A stretch of DNA of 64,000 bases from Leishmania infantum JPCM5. Taxonomy: Eukaryota; Euglenozoa; Kinetoplastea; Trypanosomatida; Trypanosomatidae. The notes below the pieces were generated by a model. It did not search any database. It saw only the letters and a program-made list of their open reading frames with translations, and was not told the DNA's origin. Every line of letters starts with the position of its first letter. Position 1 is the stretch's first letter. The stretch lies in NCBI RefSeq assembly GCF_000002875.2, contig NC_009398.2, positions 491,878 to 555,877 of the forward strand, in the 5' to 3' direction. The position numbers were made by a program, and so were the translations under genes. Positions 48,354-57,527 of the stretch are shown piece by piece.

Positions 48354-49229
48354 CCCACGAGGCGACTAGAGTGCCGACACAGGTGCCCGCTGCGGCCGCT
48401 CCCTCAGCAGTTGGCGGTGGTGGCACCAGTGGGGCGATCGCCCCACGGGGTCGGCTCTCTCTAAGCGACAGATGTGCGCAGCGAGTGTGCGGGCACCTTT
48501 GTTTGTGTGTGCATGTGCTGGACGGTGAGGCGGCCCGGAGGGCAGCGCGGCGATGCGTTCCGTGCGCTCCACGTTGCTCCCCCCATCTTCCTCCCCTGTG
48601 CGCGCCCACCCATGGCAGAGATGACCTTAAAGACTACACCAACACCTTAGATGAGTTCCCCACACCTCTAGACAGGGTTGTGTCAGACCGCACAACAACA
48701 GAGGAGGGCAGGGGGGGTGGGAGGGCGCTGCCCCTTCCTCGCGCAGCCCACCCCACCTTCTTCCTGAGCACGGGCACTTTGTTCTTCTGCTTCTCGGGCG
48801 CGGATGTTTAGACCCTCATCACGGTGCCAGGGACTCAGATTCTCCACGGCGTCTGTCGCTGTCTCTCTCTCTCTCTCTGCCCATTTGTTTTCGCTGCCCC
48901 CGGCACATCATCTTTCTCCACTCGCTTCCCCACGTGATCTCCGTCCCGCCACATCACTTGGGGTCTCGCCTATCACCTCCGGCCGCAGCTTACCGGGGAC
49001 GCAGCACCGCCGACCCCTCACCCAGACATCGTAAACGTATACTCTAGAGAAGGACAACGCGCGACGACAGACACTCCACGCGGGCCGCCCTTTTGCACAC
49101 CTCAATCCCGCCCAGGCCTTCCTCTGCTGCGTTGCTGTCTTGACACGCAGCTGTGTGCACCCCGCCCCCTACGCCCTCCCCCTTTCCAGGCCTTGACGCC
49201 TGCAGCAAAGGAAGTGGCATGATAAGCAA
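48354..49229 (+). other. Intergenic/UTR region
   Basis: No supported gene. The stretch 48360-48620 is GC-rich and even in composition and includes a perfect palindrome-like GGGGCGATCGCCCC at about 48431-48444. CT-rich sequence from 48860 to 48940 and 49155 to 49195 precedes the next gene. Confidence 0.5.
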
Positions 49230-49847
49230 ATGACGTCTTGTGAGAGAAATAGCTCCCGTCGTCCAGCGCCCCTAGCGCTCGGCGTGGTCGTGTCTGTGGC
49301 GCTCGTGCTGCTGGGCGTATGCGGCGTACCGGCACAGGCGGCCACGGTGACGGACTTGAAGAACGCGATTAAGAATGAGTTGTCTAGAATCGACATAGGC
49401 ATGACGGACTTTTACAGCTCCCTCAGCGTTTCTCCGACTGTGCAGCAGCAGTACTGCACGAAGGCCATCACCAGCCGGGCTGCCGGCTTGAGCCTCACGA
49501 TGGAGTCGCTCTCCACGCCATACGGCGTGCTTGCCACGGAATATGGCTTCCTCATCTACAAGGACACGTTTGTCTTTGGTCCCTCGATCAAACTCATCGG
49601 CGCCTCAGCCTGGCCAAACGGGACGCTGACGACGGATATTCAGAGCGGCAAGAACATCCTCGTGCCTTACCTCACGAACACCGTCGTTTTCGTCACCGGC
49701 ATCATCGAGAACGGGGACGGCAAGCAGAACATTCTCCCCATGATGCGCTCGATGATGGTCGACTCCTACCTCTGCGCCTACATGCACATGAACGTTGCTG
49801 ACCTCTATCGCAACACTTTCCGCGCCGCCTTTGCAGAGCTGGCGTAG
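49230..49847 (+). CDS. Predicted secreted protein, paralogue A of a tandem pair
   Basis: 205 residues from the ATG at 49230. Basic N-terminus, then a hydrophobic core ALGVVVSVALVLLGVCGVPA and a cleavage site near AQA-A (about 36), so the mature protein is about 168 residues with no second membrane segment or GPI signal. Visible landmarks are a Cys in QQQYCTKA, STPYG, FGPSIKLIGASAWPNG, FVTGIIENGDGKQNILP and a second Cys in DSYLCAYMHMNVADLYRNTF. The same landmarks occur, in the same order, in the protein encoded at 51755-52363. I recognise no known family. The two shared cysteines could form a disulfide. It probably goes to the secretory pathway, cell surface or flagellar pocket. Confidence 0.75.
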   Translation: MTSCERNSSRRPAPLALGVVVSVALVLLGVCGVPAQAATVTDLKNAIKNELSRIDIGMTDFYSSLSVSPTVQQQYCTKAITSRAAGLSLTMESLSTPYGVLATEYGFLIYKDTFVFGPSIKLIGASAWPNGTLTTDIQSGKNILVPYLTNTVVFVTGIIENGDGKQNILPMMRSMMVDSYLCAYMHMNVADLYRNTFRAAFAELA

Positions 49848-51754
49848 GGACTCGCGTGGATGGGCGGGCGTTTTTCGACGGGCGCTTGTGCGCGGGCACT
49901 TCGCCTCTCTTAGCTTTCACTTTCGGCCTAGAAATGCACCCTGACGGTCAAGAGGTGCACAAGGGGGGGGGGGCGTGGCGGCGCGGGTGGGAGTGGGCGC
50001 TCGCAGGGGTTGTTCAGTGACGTCTGTGCCTCGGCTTCTCGAAACCCCCTTTATCGCCCTATCGCCTCCCGAGGCCGTCGAAGTGACGGCCGTCATGCCT
50101 GAATGCTTGTCGGTAATTTGGTTGCGCTTGTGCGACCGTAGACCACATCGTTACTTCTCCCCCTCCCCTCCCTCATTCTTGTTTTTTTTTCTTTCCACGC
50201 AGAGTGCGCCGTTGCGTGCTCCTCTTTTCTCGTGCTGTATGAGCTCTTCGTTTTCTCTCCCTTTCGCTGTGTGCGCGTGCGCATTCGGGGGCGTGTCTTC
50301 CCGTTCACGGTCGCGGCTGCGGTTGTGCGTTGCGACATGGATGACGGCGCCCTTTGCCCCTTTTCCCTCTCTTCATCTCCTTGTGGTGCCCTCGCCCCTC
50401 CGCTGGCTGTATTTTCCTTTTGGGCGCTCTTGTTTTGCTGTGTGGGGGAGCGGAGGGAGGGGGTGGCGATGGTGGTTTGGCCCTCTTCTCTCTCTGCGTC
50501 TTCTTACCTCTGATCGCTCACTTTCAAGTCTCCTCAGAACACAGTGGTTGTTGCCCCCACCCCCTCCTATACAAGGGGGACGAAAAGGCATTCCCTGAAT
50601 TCGGGAAACGACCGAAAAAAAAACGAGTGCGTGAACGGCGGAACCCTCTCCCCCACCCCCTCGCGTGCGCGCTATGAAGCAGAGGAGGAGGGCCGCTGAA
50701 TCGGCTGTGGAAGCCGCGGCGCATGAGGCGCCGTGCACACCCGCAAGCGCACACAGGCTAACACACGTGTGAGTACGTGGACGTATTCCGCGGTCCGCAC
50801 TTCGTATCCCTTGTCCGCATGGATGTTTGCTGCTGTGAGTGCAACGTCACGGAGCCTGTGGTGTAGTACGGAGCGAGGGAGAGGAGCAGCAGCTGCTGCA
50901 CATCCCGCAAGTGTTGGCTCACATGCCATCCAAAGTGCTTTGGAGGGAAAGAGGACGGGGATGAGCATCTTCGAGACATGACGTACGCCCTCTGCTCCCT
51001 CTTCCTGCGTCTGCAGGTGAACATGTCCTTTGCGTGTTCGTGTCTTCGCGTGCTGATAAACTGTCTCCCTCCCCCTCGCGCCTTCCTTCTCTCGCTTGGC
51101 CGCACCTGTTGGCGTCTCTCTCTCTCTATGCGGGGGTGGGGTGGGGGGCGTGCGATGCGGCGTGGAACGGACGCCGTTGACGTACGTTCGTTCAATAACA
51201 CATCCGTCAAACCCCGATCTCTCCCCCCCCGACCCACGCACCACGCACGCACACACATATATGCGCTTCCCTTTTCAAATGCAATGCAGCTCGTCACTGT
51301 CTTCTAACCTCCCCCCTCCCCCCCCACACTCTCTCGCACGCCGCAGACTTACAGCGCGCGATCCGCGGGGCCTTCGACCGATTTTCCGCCCCTCACACAT
51401 CAGCGCTTTTTCGTTTTCTCGTTCACCTGGCCGAACTTTCACGGCGCTGTAGCACACAGGAGTTGTATACCATCACGTCGCACGCTCCTTCCCTCTCTCT
51501 CTGCTTACGCGCGTGTGGGTAAAGAGGAGGCGTACGCTCGCCCTGGCCAGCTCACCACATCCGCATCGCACGCCCATCTCTGTTTCGCTGTTGCTGTCGG
51601 TTTCACTTGGTTCACACTTAGAGCATCGTGCCCACCTCCATTCACGGCTGCTGTATCTGTGTGTGCGCGCGCCGGTATTCGCCTCCGGCACACTCCATCC
51701 CCTCAGCTTCATATCTGGTCTTTCTAGCGAGAGGGCTTCTCTAGTTCGGTTGCG
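49848..51754 (+). other. Intergenic region between the two secreted paralogues
   Basis: 1.9 kb with no supported gene and no third paralogue visible in any frame. A run of ten G lies at about 49963-49973. Long T/C-rich stretches (50155-50260, 50350-50420) and CT-rich tracts before 51755 are typical UTR sequence. Confidence 0.55.
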
Positions 51755-52363
51755 ATGCCCTCCTCCACTCGCGCGTCCCGTCTCGTGGTGTCTGCCGCGG
51801 CGGCGGCGGCTGTTTTGGCTGTGCTGCTCGTGGGGCCGTGCTGTTTTCTAACCGCCTACGCGGCCGCCTCTCTGGGCGACTTTGGGCAAGAATACCAAGC
51901 TATTATGGAGTCCGCCGGCAAAGGCTTCGGCATGCTCTACCGCGACATGACGGCACCGCCTGCCTCGTACCAGTGGGAGTGCATCGAGGACTTGTCGTCG
52001 CATTATAGCGTGGCCTACGCGTCTCTGACAGAGCCGTACACGTTGAGCGTCTTGGCCTCCATGATCACGGTGACGCGAACTGCGTTCACCCCTGGTGTGT
52101 CCTACAGCCTTATTGGCATCGCCTGCACCTACGACGGCAACTGCGGTGATTTGAAGCGCGGGAGCTTGCTTACGTTTTCACTGCGAGAGGACCTGATTAT
52201 CATCGTGGCCGGCTCAGTCTCAAGCAACGGCATCACGAACTTCTTGCCGGTCTCCTACTACGTCGTCCAGCTCGCTAGCTCGTGCTCCAGTGCCAATATC
52301 GCCAATGTAACGAGACCTTTTAGTGTTGGCGCCTCATCCGTGTGGATGCAGCTCTGGCAGTGA
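51755..52363 (+). CDS. Predicted secreted protein, paralogue B of a tandem pair
   Basis: 202 residues from the ATG at 51755. Signal peptide with the hydrophobic core VVSAAAAAAVLAVLLVGPCCFL and likely cleavage near AYAA-A (about 37). It aligns with the protein at 49230-49847 through Cys in SYQWECIED, LTEPYT, FTPGVSYSLIGIACTYDGNC, IIIVAGSVSSNGITNFLP and Cys in LASSCSSANIANVTRPF. Identity is low but the order and spacing of the landmarks are kept. It has an extra cysteine pair (ACTYDGNC) that paralogue A lacks. Three NxS/NxT sequons are possible. No transmembrane or GPI tail. Family and function unknown. Confidence 0.75.
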   Translation: MPSSTRASRLVVSAAAAAAVLAVLLVGPCCFLTAYAAASLGDFGQEYQAIMESAGKGFGMLYRDMTAPPASYQWECIEDLSSHYSVAYASLTEPYTLSVLASMITVTRTAFTPGVSYSLIGIACTYDGNCGDLKRGSLLTFSLREDLIIIVAGSVSSNGITNFLPVSYYVVQLASSCSSANIANVTRPFSVGASSVWMQLWQ

Positions 52364-53647
52364 GCTGGGTGCAAGGGAACGGAGCTGCGTTTCACAGCGA
52401 ACACGCCTCCCGACGGGCTCTCTCTCTCTTGCATTGCTCAAGGCTTGCACGGGTGCTCACACACGGAGCACGGCCAGCGGCAGATGTTTTCTTTTCGCCT
52501 TTTCGGAGTCCCCGGCACTGCCGGTGCGCGCGTCCGTGCGCACCTGCGTGCATTTCTTGACTCGTGCCTCCCATTGTTCTTTTTTCGTCTCACCTCCCTC
52601 CTTTCCTCTCGCTCGAGCCATGTTTTTCTCGGGAAGGTGGCGGTGGTGGTGATGGTGGGGGTGAGGGGGGGGGTCTCCTGACGGTAGGCAACGGCGTCTT
52701 CTGCGCTCGTGCTGCACCGCTGTGGCGCATCATCGTTAGAGAGAGAGGAATAAGATGTTTTGTTGTATGTTTGCCCTCTCTCTGTATTTTCTTACGGGGC
52801 AATGGACGAGGGCTGTGCTGGCTTGCCTGTGTGTGCCTGCGTTGTATGTGCTTCCACCGTTTTGATATCTGGGAGAAGCGCAGCTCAGTACACGCCACAC
52901 CTGCGCAGAAATTCAAGCTGCAAAAGAAGGTGCGGTGAGGGAATACACACGTTGTAGATGCTTTTCGAACAACAAAGCCAAAACCGAGCATGCAGGGAGC
53001 TGTGCGTGCTGCACTGCTGCGACCGCCGAGACTTGCGACGACGTGCGGGCGCGCGCAAGGAGAAGGGAGGGGGGAATGTGCAGAGATTGCAGAGGAAGCG
53101 GGGGAGAGGTCAACGTCTTCTTGGCTGCGGCGCGTCTGTGCTCTCCCGCGCCCCTCCGCGCACCGCTTCTTCTCGTCCCTTGAGACCCCAATTGTCTGTT
53201 CGCAAGCATCTCGCCTGCCTCTCCCTGCCGCACTATCTGCAACGCCCTCTGCCCAGCCGATCGGGTGTGCGCCTGTGTGGTTGTGTGTGTTGTATTTGTG
53301 TGCCGTGGCCGCCCCTCCCCACTCTGGAGGGTAGCGGTGGGGGCTCTTCCTCAGTTGAGTCGCTGCTGTGTAGGGCTGCCCTTCGTCGCGGCTGCTTGAT
53401 GTTTACTTGCGATCGAACGCAGCACTTGACTCCCACGCACATGCGTTCTCCGTTCTCCACTGCCTTCCTCCCCTCCCTCTCCTTCTCCGCTTCTTGTGCG
53501 CACTCCGCGAATTCACCATTGCCGCCGGGCGGGCTGATGTCCTCGCCACGCCTTTGCCCGGTCATCGACCCCCTCTCTCGCGTCTCGCAACGAAACACTG
53601 CCAACTCTCCCCTCTCCGGCTCTCCTCCCACAAGTCTTTTTACGGTC
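52364..53647 (+). other. Intergenic/UTR region
   Basis: No supported gene. The open frame of the eS31 gene runs back to 52958 but its translation before 53648 is low complexity. A pyrimidine tract at 53456-53495 and AG near 53631 are a plausible splice region for the next gene. Confidence 0.55.
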
Positions 53648-54106
53648 ATGCAAATCTTCATCAAGAACGCCGCCGGCCGCTCGGTGGCTGTGCGCGTGTC
53701 CGCCGAGGACACCGTCGCCTCCCTCAAGGCACAGGCCAACGTGACGCAGGGCAACCTCTTCTTCGCGGGCATGTGCCTCGCCGAGGAGGAGACGCTCGCC
53801 GCTTACGGTCTGTCCAAGGAGTCCACCGTCGACGTTGTCATCCCGGTGGAGGGTGGTAAGGGCAAGAAGAAGAAGAAGCGCATCTTCACGAAGCCGAAGA
53901 AGCCGACGCACCGCCACAAGCTGGAGAAGATGCGCGCGCTCAAGTACTTCAAGGTGACAGAGAACGACGACGGCTCCTACAAGGTGGAGCGCACGCGCCA
54001 GGACTGCCCGCACCCCCAGTGCGGTGCCGGCGTGTACATGGCCCAGCACAAGGACCGTCAGTACTGCGGCAAGTGCCACTTGACCTACAAGGCGGAGAGC
54101 AAGTAG
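53648..54106 (+). CDS. Ubiquitin-like / ribosomal protein eS31 (S27a) fusion
   Basis: 152 residues from the ATG at 53648. Residues 1-70 are a divergent ubiquitin-like domain ([20 protein letters not shown]…) ending in EGG; residues 71-152 are eS31, with the Lys-rich start [20 protein letters not shown] and a zinc finger C-x4-C-x14-C-x2-C (CPHPQCG…YCGKCHLTY). eS31 is a small-subunit ribosomal protein near the beak and decoding region. The ubiquitin part is about six residues shorter than true ubiquitin, lacks the Lys48 equivalent (AGM for AGK), Lys11 (Arg), Lys29 and Lys33, keeps Lys6, Lys27 and the Lys63 equivalent, and has PVEGG where ubiquitin has RLRGG. It is thus unlikely to serve as functional ubiquitin. 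Whether it is cleaved off after GG cannot be told. Confidence 0.93.
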   Translation: MQIFIKNAAGRSVAVRVSAEDTVASLKAQANVTQGNLFFAGMCLAEEETLAAYGLSKESTVDVVIPVEGGKGKKKKKRIFTKPKKPTHRHKLEKMRALKYFKVTENDDGSYKVERTRQDCPHPQCGAGVYMAQHKDRQYCGKCHLTYKAESK

Positions 54107-54869
54107 AGCGTGCGAGCAACGACAAGAGAAGGACGAAGACAAGGAAAACAGAAGGCAACGCGGCAAGACGGAGGACGGCCGCATACCACAATCAGATGAA
54201 AGGACGCACGCCTGCGTGAGCAGCGTGCTGCACCCGTGTGTGTGTGTGTCGCCTCGTTGGTGCTGGTGTGTTGCGGTCTGTCCCATTCACCCCTGTCTGC
54301 GTCTATGTGTCTGCGTTAGCTCATTTCCCCCGTTTCTTTTCGTTTTTTTTTTCATTTCGAAAACGAAAAGGCGAACATGAAAAGGTATTGACCGACGTTG
54401 CATCTCAGCCCCCGCTGCCCAAGAGCGATGGGTACGCCGTGTGCTGCTTCCCAGTTGGCGCGCAGGATGGGACGGCGGTCTGGGAGGCTGCGATGTGCGC
54501 CATGATAGCTGTAACGGCGTGTGCGTGAGTGGGCGTGCGTGCGGCTGCTTCTCTCTCTGCGCCGATGCACTTCCTCCTTGTGGTGGATTTTCATCCCCCC
54601 CCCCCCACCCCCCACCCCCGAGGCGTGCGTGTGCGGCGGTGCGCGGTGGCTCACGCACAACACCTTTTATTTTGTTTCCATCGTATGTTGCGTCGCTCGC
54701 TGCAGTTTGCGCTCTGCGCGTCTTCTCCTCCCTTCTTGCAGTCTTTTTGCCCCTTGCTTCCATACTCCATAGAAAAAAAGGGCTCCCGCCTTGCACTCGG
54801 GGCGTGCCTGCGCTGCCCGCCTGCACCCATTTCTTTTCTGGCCACTGTGCGTTCTGCACCGCGTCACCC
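54107..54869 (+). other. Intergenic/UTR region
   Basis: No supported gene. It contains a T run at 54344-54352 and a long C-rich run at 54595-54620. The upstream open frame from 54441 begins at GTG and encodes Cys/Ser/Pro-rich low-complexity sequence. Confidence 0.55.
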
Positions 54870-56606
54870 ATGTACACAGACTGCGCACTGCTGCTCAACA
54901 CGGTGCTCAGTGAAAGTGGCTGTACGGACGCGTCGTTGCAGGACACAGCCGAGACGGTTCCTCTTGTCTACCGCACACTAGCAGAGCACAGCTACTGCCT
55001 CCTGTACGTTGTCTCCGTTGCCAAGGCCCTCCTGCACGAGGACGACGCGGCGTTCGCCCATCTGGCACGTGCGCAGGCGCAGCGACAGAAGACAGCTGCA
55101 GAGACCTTGTCGACACCGGCGCCGCCTGTGCCGTTTGCTTTCCCTTCTCCTATCCCACCCCTTGCGCCATCCGACAGCCTCGACATGCACCTCACCATCA
55201 TCGGCGGGGGTACGTGCTGTGAACTGATGCTGCGGCTGATATGTGGCCATGGCTGTGCTGGCGGCGGCCGTGGCGCTGGGATCTTTTGCGGCACGACTAC
55301 TCGAGACCCGCTCGTGCATCCATCGCACATCACCGTCATCACACGGCAACCAGAGCGACTGGCGCGCTACGCGGATCTGGGGGTGCATTGCCTTGCCCGT
55401 CATCACGGTCGACAGGCAGTGGAGCGCAGCGACGTGGTGGTGCTGACCTGCCCTCCAGCGCAACTACAGGAGGTGGCGCGAGATCTCTTTACCTCCGCGT
55501 CGATGGAGACTGCCACGAGCGCGGGGCCCTCTCAAAACAAGGTCGCAGCGACCGCGTCGTCGCCATCGCTGCCGTCGTCAGGTGCTGCGACGCCCTTGCT
55601 GCGGTCGAATGCGGTGTTGCTGTTCTGCATGGCCGGCGTTCCGGTGCGCAAGGTAGCACAGGCGTTTCAGCACTCCTCGCTCGATCTGATCTTTACGCCG
55701 TCACTCCACACTCTCAGCACGCACTTCCCGTGCGCCGCACCGTCGAATGATGGCGACGAGCCGTCTACCACCGCCTGTTGCTCTGTGTATTCACCAACGA
55801 AGGGGCCGCCTCTGCCGGCGCAAATACCGAAGACCTCGCAGGAGTGCGACAAGTCCCTTGAAGAGCATTCCATTGAAGAGGCAGGGCAGTGCTTTACGGC
55901 CGCCATGGCCGCGTACCGCAGTGCTCGACTTTTCGAGATGCACTCCTCAACATCGTTTCTGCGTCCTGCAGTGCTGCAGCAAGCCGCAAAGAGCGCTGCT
56001 ACTGGGGCGGCAGCGGCGCGCGAGGCCACCTGCTCGCGGGTACCGCCGCTGCCTGGCGGCACGTCCTATCCGGCTGCCGCCGCGCCACCCCGACTCACCG
56101 ACTTCACCGCTGGACGACACCCTTCCACGTGTCCCACCCTGGCAGAATACCTGGATCTCTGGCGCGTGGTGAAGGCGTACGTGAAGGCGACCTTTGCAGA
56201 GGAGGCGCTGAAGCTTGCTCGTGCGCGCGGCAGCGCTGGTGGTGGCTCCCGGCGACGTCGCGGAAACGTGGGGACAGGTGACAGCTGCGGCGGTCTTGTG
56301 AGTGTTGTGCTGCCAGACACGACATCGAAGCGCCACTGCAAGTCAGAACCTGGTGAAGTCGAGGCTGAGCTGTTGCCAGCCCTGATACTCCTACCAGCTG
56401 CGCAGACGAAGGTATTATGGGACGCGTGGTGGGGCAACAGCGGGCGCGGCGGCCTTCTAAGCAGGAGCGACGCCGCGCCTCCACTGCCGCCTTCCGTGAC
56501 AGACGTGACAGGTATGTGGTTGTGTCGCGTCTACACGAGCGCGGCTTCCCTCAAGGCCAGCCTTGACGACCAGTTCCGTCACCTTCTCGGTGCTTGCACG
56601 CGGTGA
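54870..56606 (+). CDS. NOXRED1/P5C reductase-like NAD(P)-binding oxidoreductase
   Basis: 578 residues from the ATG at 54870. A helical N-terminal part of about 75 residues (YTDCALLLNTVLSESGCTD…) is followed by a Rossmann dinucleotide-binding fold beginning near 107: LDMHLTIIGGGTCCELMLRL with the GxGxxx turn, HITVITRQPERLARYADLGV, ERSDVVVLTCPPAQLQEVARDL, AVLLFCMAGVPVRKVAQAF and IFTPSLHTLSTHF. This order matches the F420-dependent oxidoreductase / pyrroline-5-carboxylate reductase superfamily and in particular the N-terminal extension seen in animal NOXRED1. The C-terminal half has helical parts (TLAEYLDLWRVVKAYVKATFAEEALKLAR) interrupted by low-complexity inserts. The substrate is unknown; proline synthesis is not implied, since the C-terminal P5CR dimer domain is not evident. 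Confidence 0.68.
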   Translation: MYTDCALLLNTVLSESGCTDASLQDTAETVPLVYRTLAEHSYCLLYVVSVAKALLHEDDAAFAHLARAQAQRQKTAAETLSTPAPPVPFAFPSPIPPLAPSDSLDMHLTIIGGGTCCELMLRLICGHGCAGGGRGAGIFCGTTTRDPLVHPSHITVITRQPERLARYADLGVHCLARHHGRQAVERSDVVVLTCPPAQLQEVARDLFTSASMETATSAGPSQNKVAATASSPSLPSSGAATPLLRSNAVLLFCMAGVPVRKVAQAFQHSSLDLIFTPSLHTLSTHFPCAAPSNDGDEPSTTACCSVYSPTKGPPLPAQIPKTSQECDKSLEEHSIEEAGQCFTAAMAAYRSARLFEMHSSTSFLRPAVLQQAAKSAATGAAAAREATCSRVPPLPGGTSYPAAAAPPRLTDFTAGRHPSTCPTLAEYLDLWRVVKAYVKATFAEEALKLARARGSAGGGSRRRRGNVGTGDSCGGLVSVVLPDTTSKRHCKSEPGEVEAELLPALILLPAAQTKVLWDAWWGNSGRGGLLSRSDAAPPLPPSVTDVTGMWLCRVYTSAASLKASLDDQFRHLLGACTR

Positions 56607-57527
56607 TGCCGCCGCCCTGATGAGGCGGCCTGCATGATCGGCGGTTTGACGTATCGTGGCATGATCGTGCCACACCACCGAATGGCCTTGCTGCTGCGGG
56701 GAAAGCGTTGTGTGCGCCCGAAGGCGGATGCCCCGCAGCCTTCACCGCCTCCATATCGCTCTCCGACTCTTCCTCCGCCCTCTGCCATTTTCTTTGACGA
56801 GCTCCTCGGCGTTTTGTTTCGTTATGCTTCCTCATGTTTGATGTACACAACCTGTGGCGCACTCACGCTTGCACGGCGCCGCTTCCTTCTTCTTGTCTTC
56901 ATGTTCGCGCTCGTGGCCCTCCTCGCCGTTTTCGTTGCCCTCATCTCGCTGTGAGCCGTCCGGAGTGGCGGTGTCTGAGAGAGGCACACATCGTCATGTC
57001 TGGCGGTTGTGGCCCGCCGATGATCGCCGCTGCGACTTGCCCTCTCTTTCCCGCACTCCTCTCGAGCGGGGTTGAGGACAAACTCAATGCATTTGATTTT
57101 TCACTCATGACGCGTGCTCACATGTTCCTGTGCACTGGGCTTCCCGCTTCCGGTCGTCCTCCTCGACGCTCCGGGCGGGGGGGGAGCACAGCCCCAGTGT
57201 TTTGGCGTTCACCTTGCCAGTAGCGTTTCGGCGCGCATGCGGCACCCTACTGTCCCTAGGCGCACGCGTCTGCCGCTTATCGCACCCTCTTCCCCCACCA
57301 CCACCACCTAATGCTCTGACGACCACTCAAACAAATGCCCCCCTCTCCCCTCCCTCACGCAAGCACGCACCGGGAGAGACGCGCGGACGCAGACACCCAC
57401 AGAGACACAAGCCGACCCCCCTCAGATCCGCCCTGGTTTGCGCTTTATTTGTGCCTCTCTCTCCGACGCCTCCTCCCTCCAGGCCCTCTGAATTTTCCTT
57501 TCGCGTTTGCAGGGTTTGGCCGTCGTC
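56607..57527 (+). other. Intergenic/UTR region with splice acceptor candidates
   Basis: No supported gene. CT-rich sequence from about 57450 leads to CAG at 57480-57482 and GCAG ending at 57512, 46 and 16 bases before the ATG at 57528; either could be the trans-splice acceptor. The next open frame begins at a TTG (57507) just before the second AG, which is not taken as a start. Confidence 0.5.
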
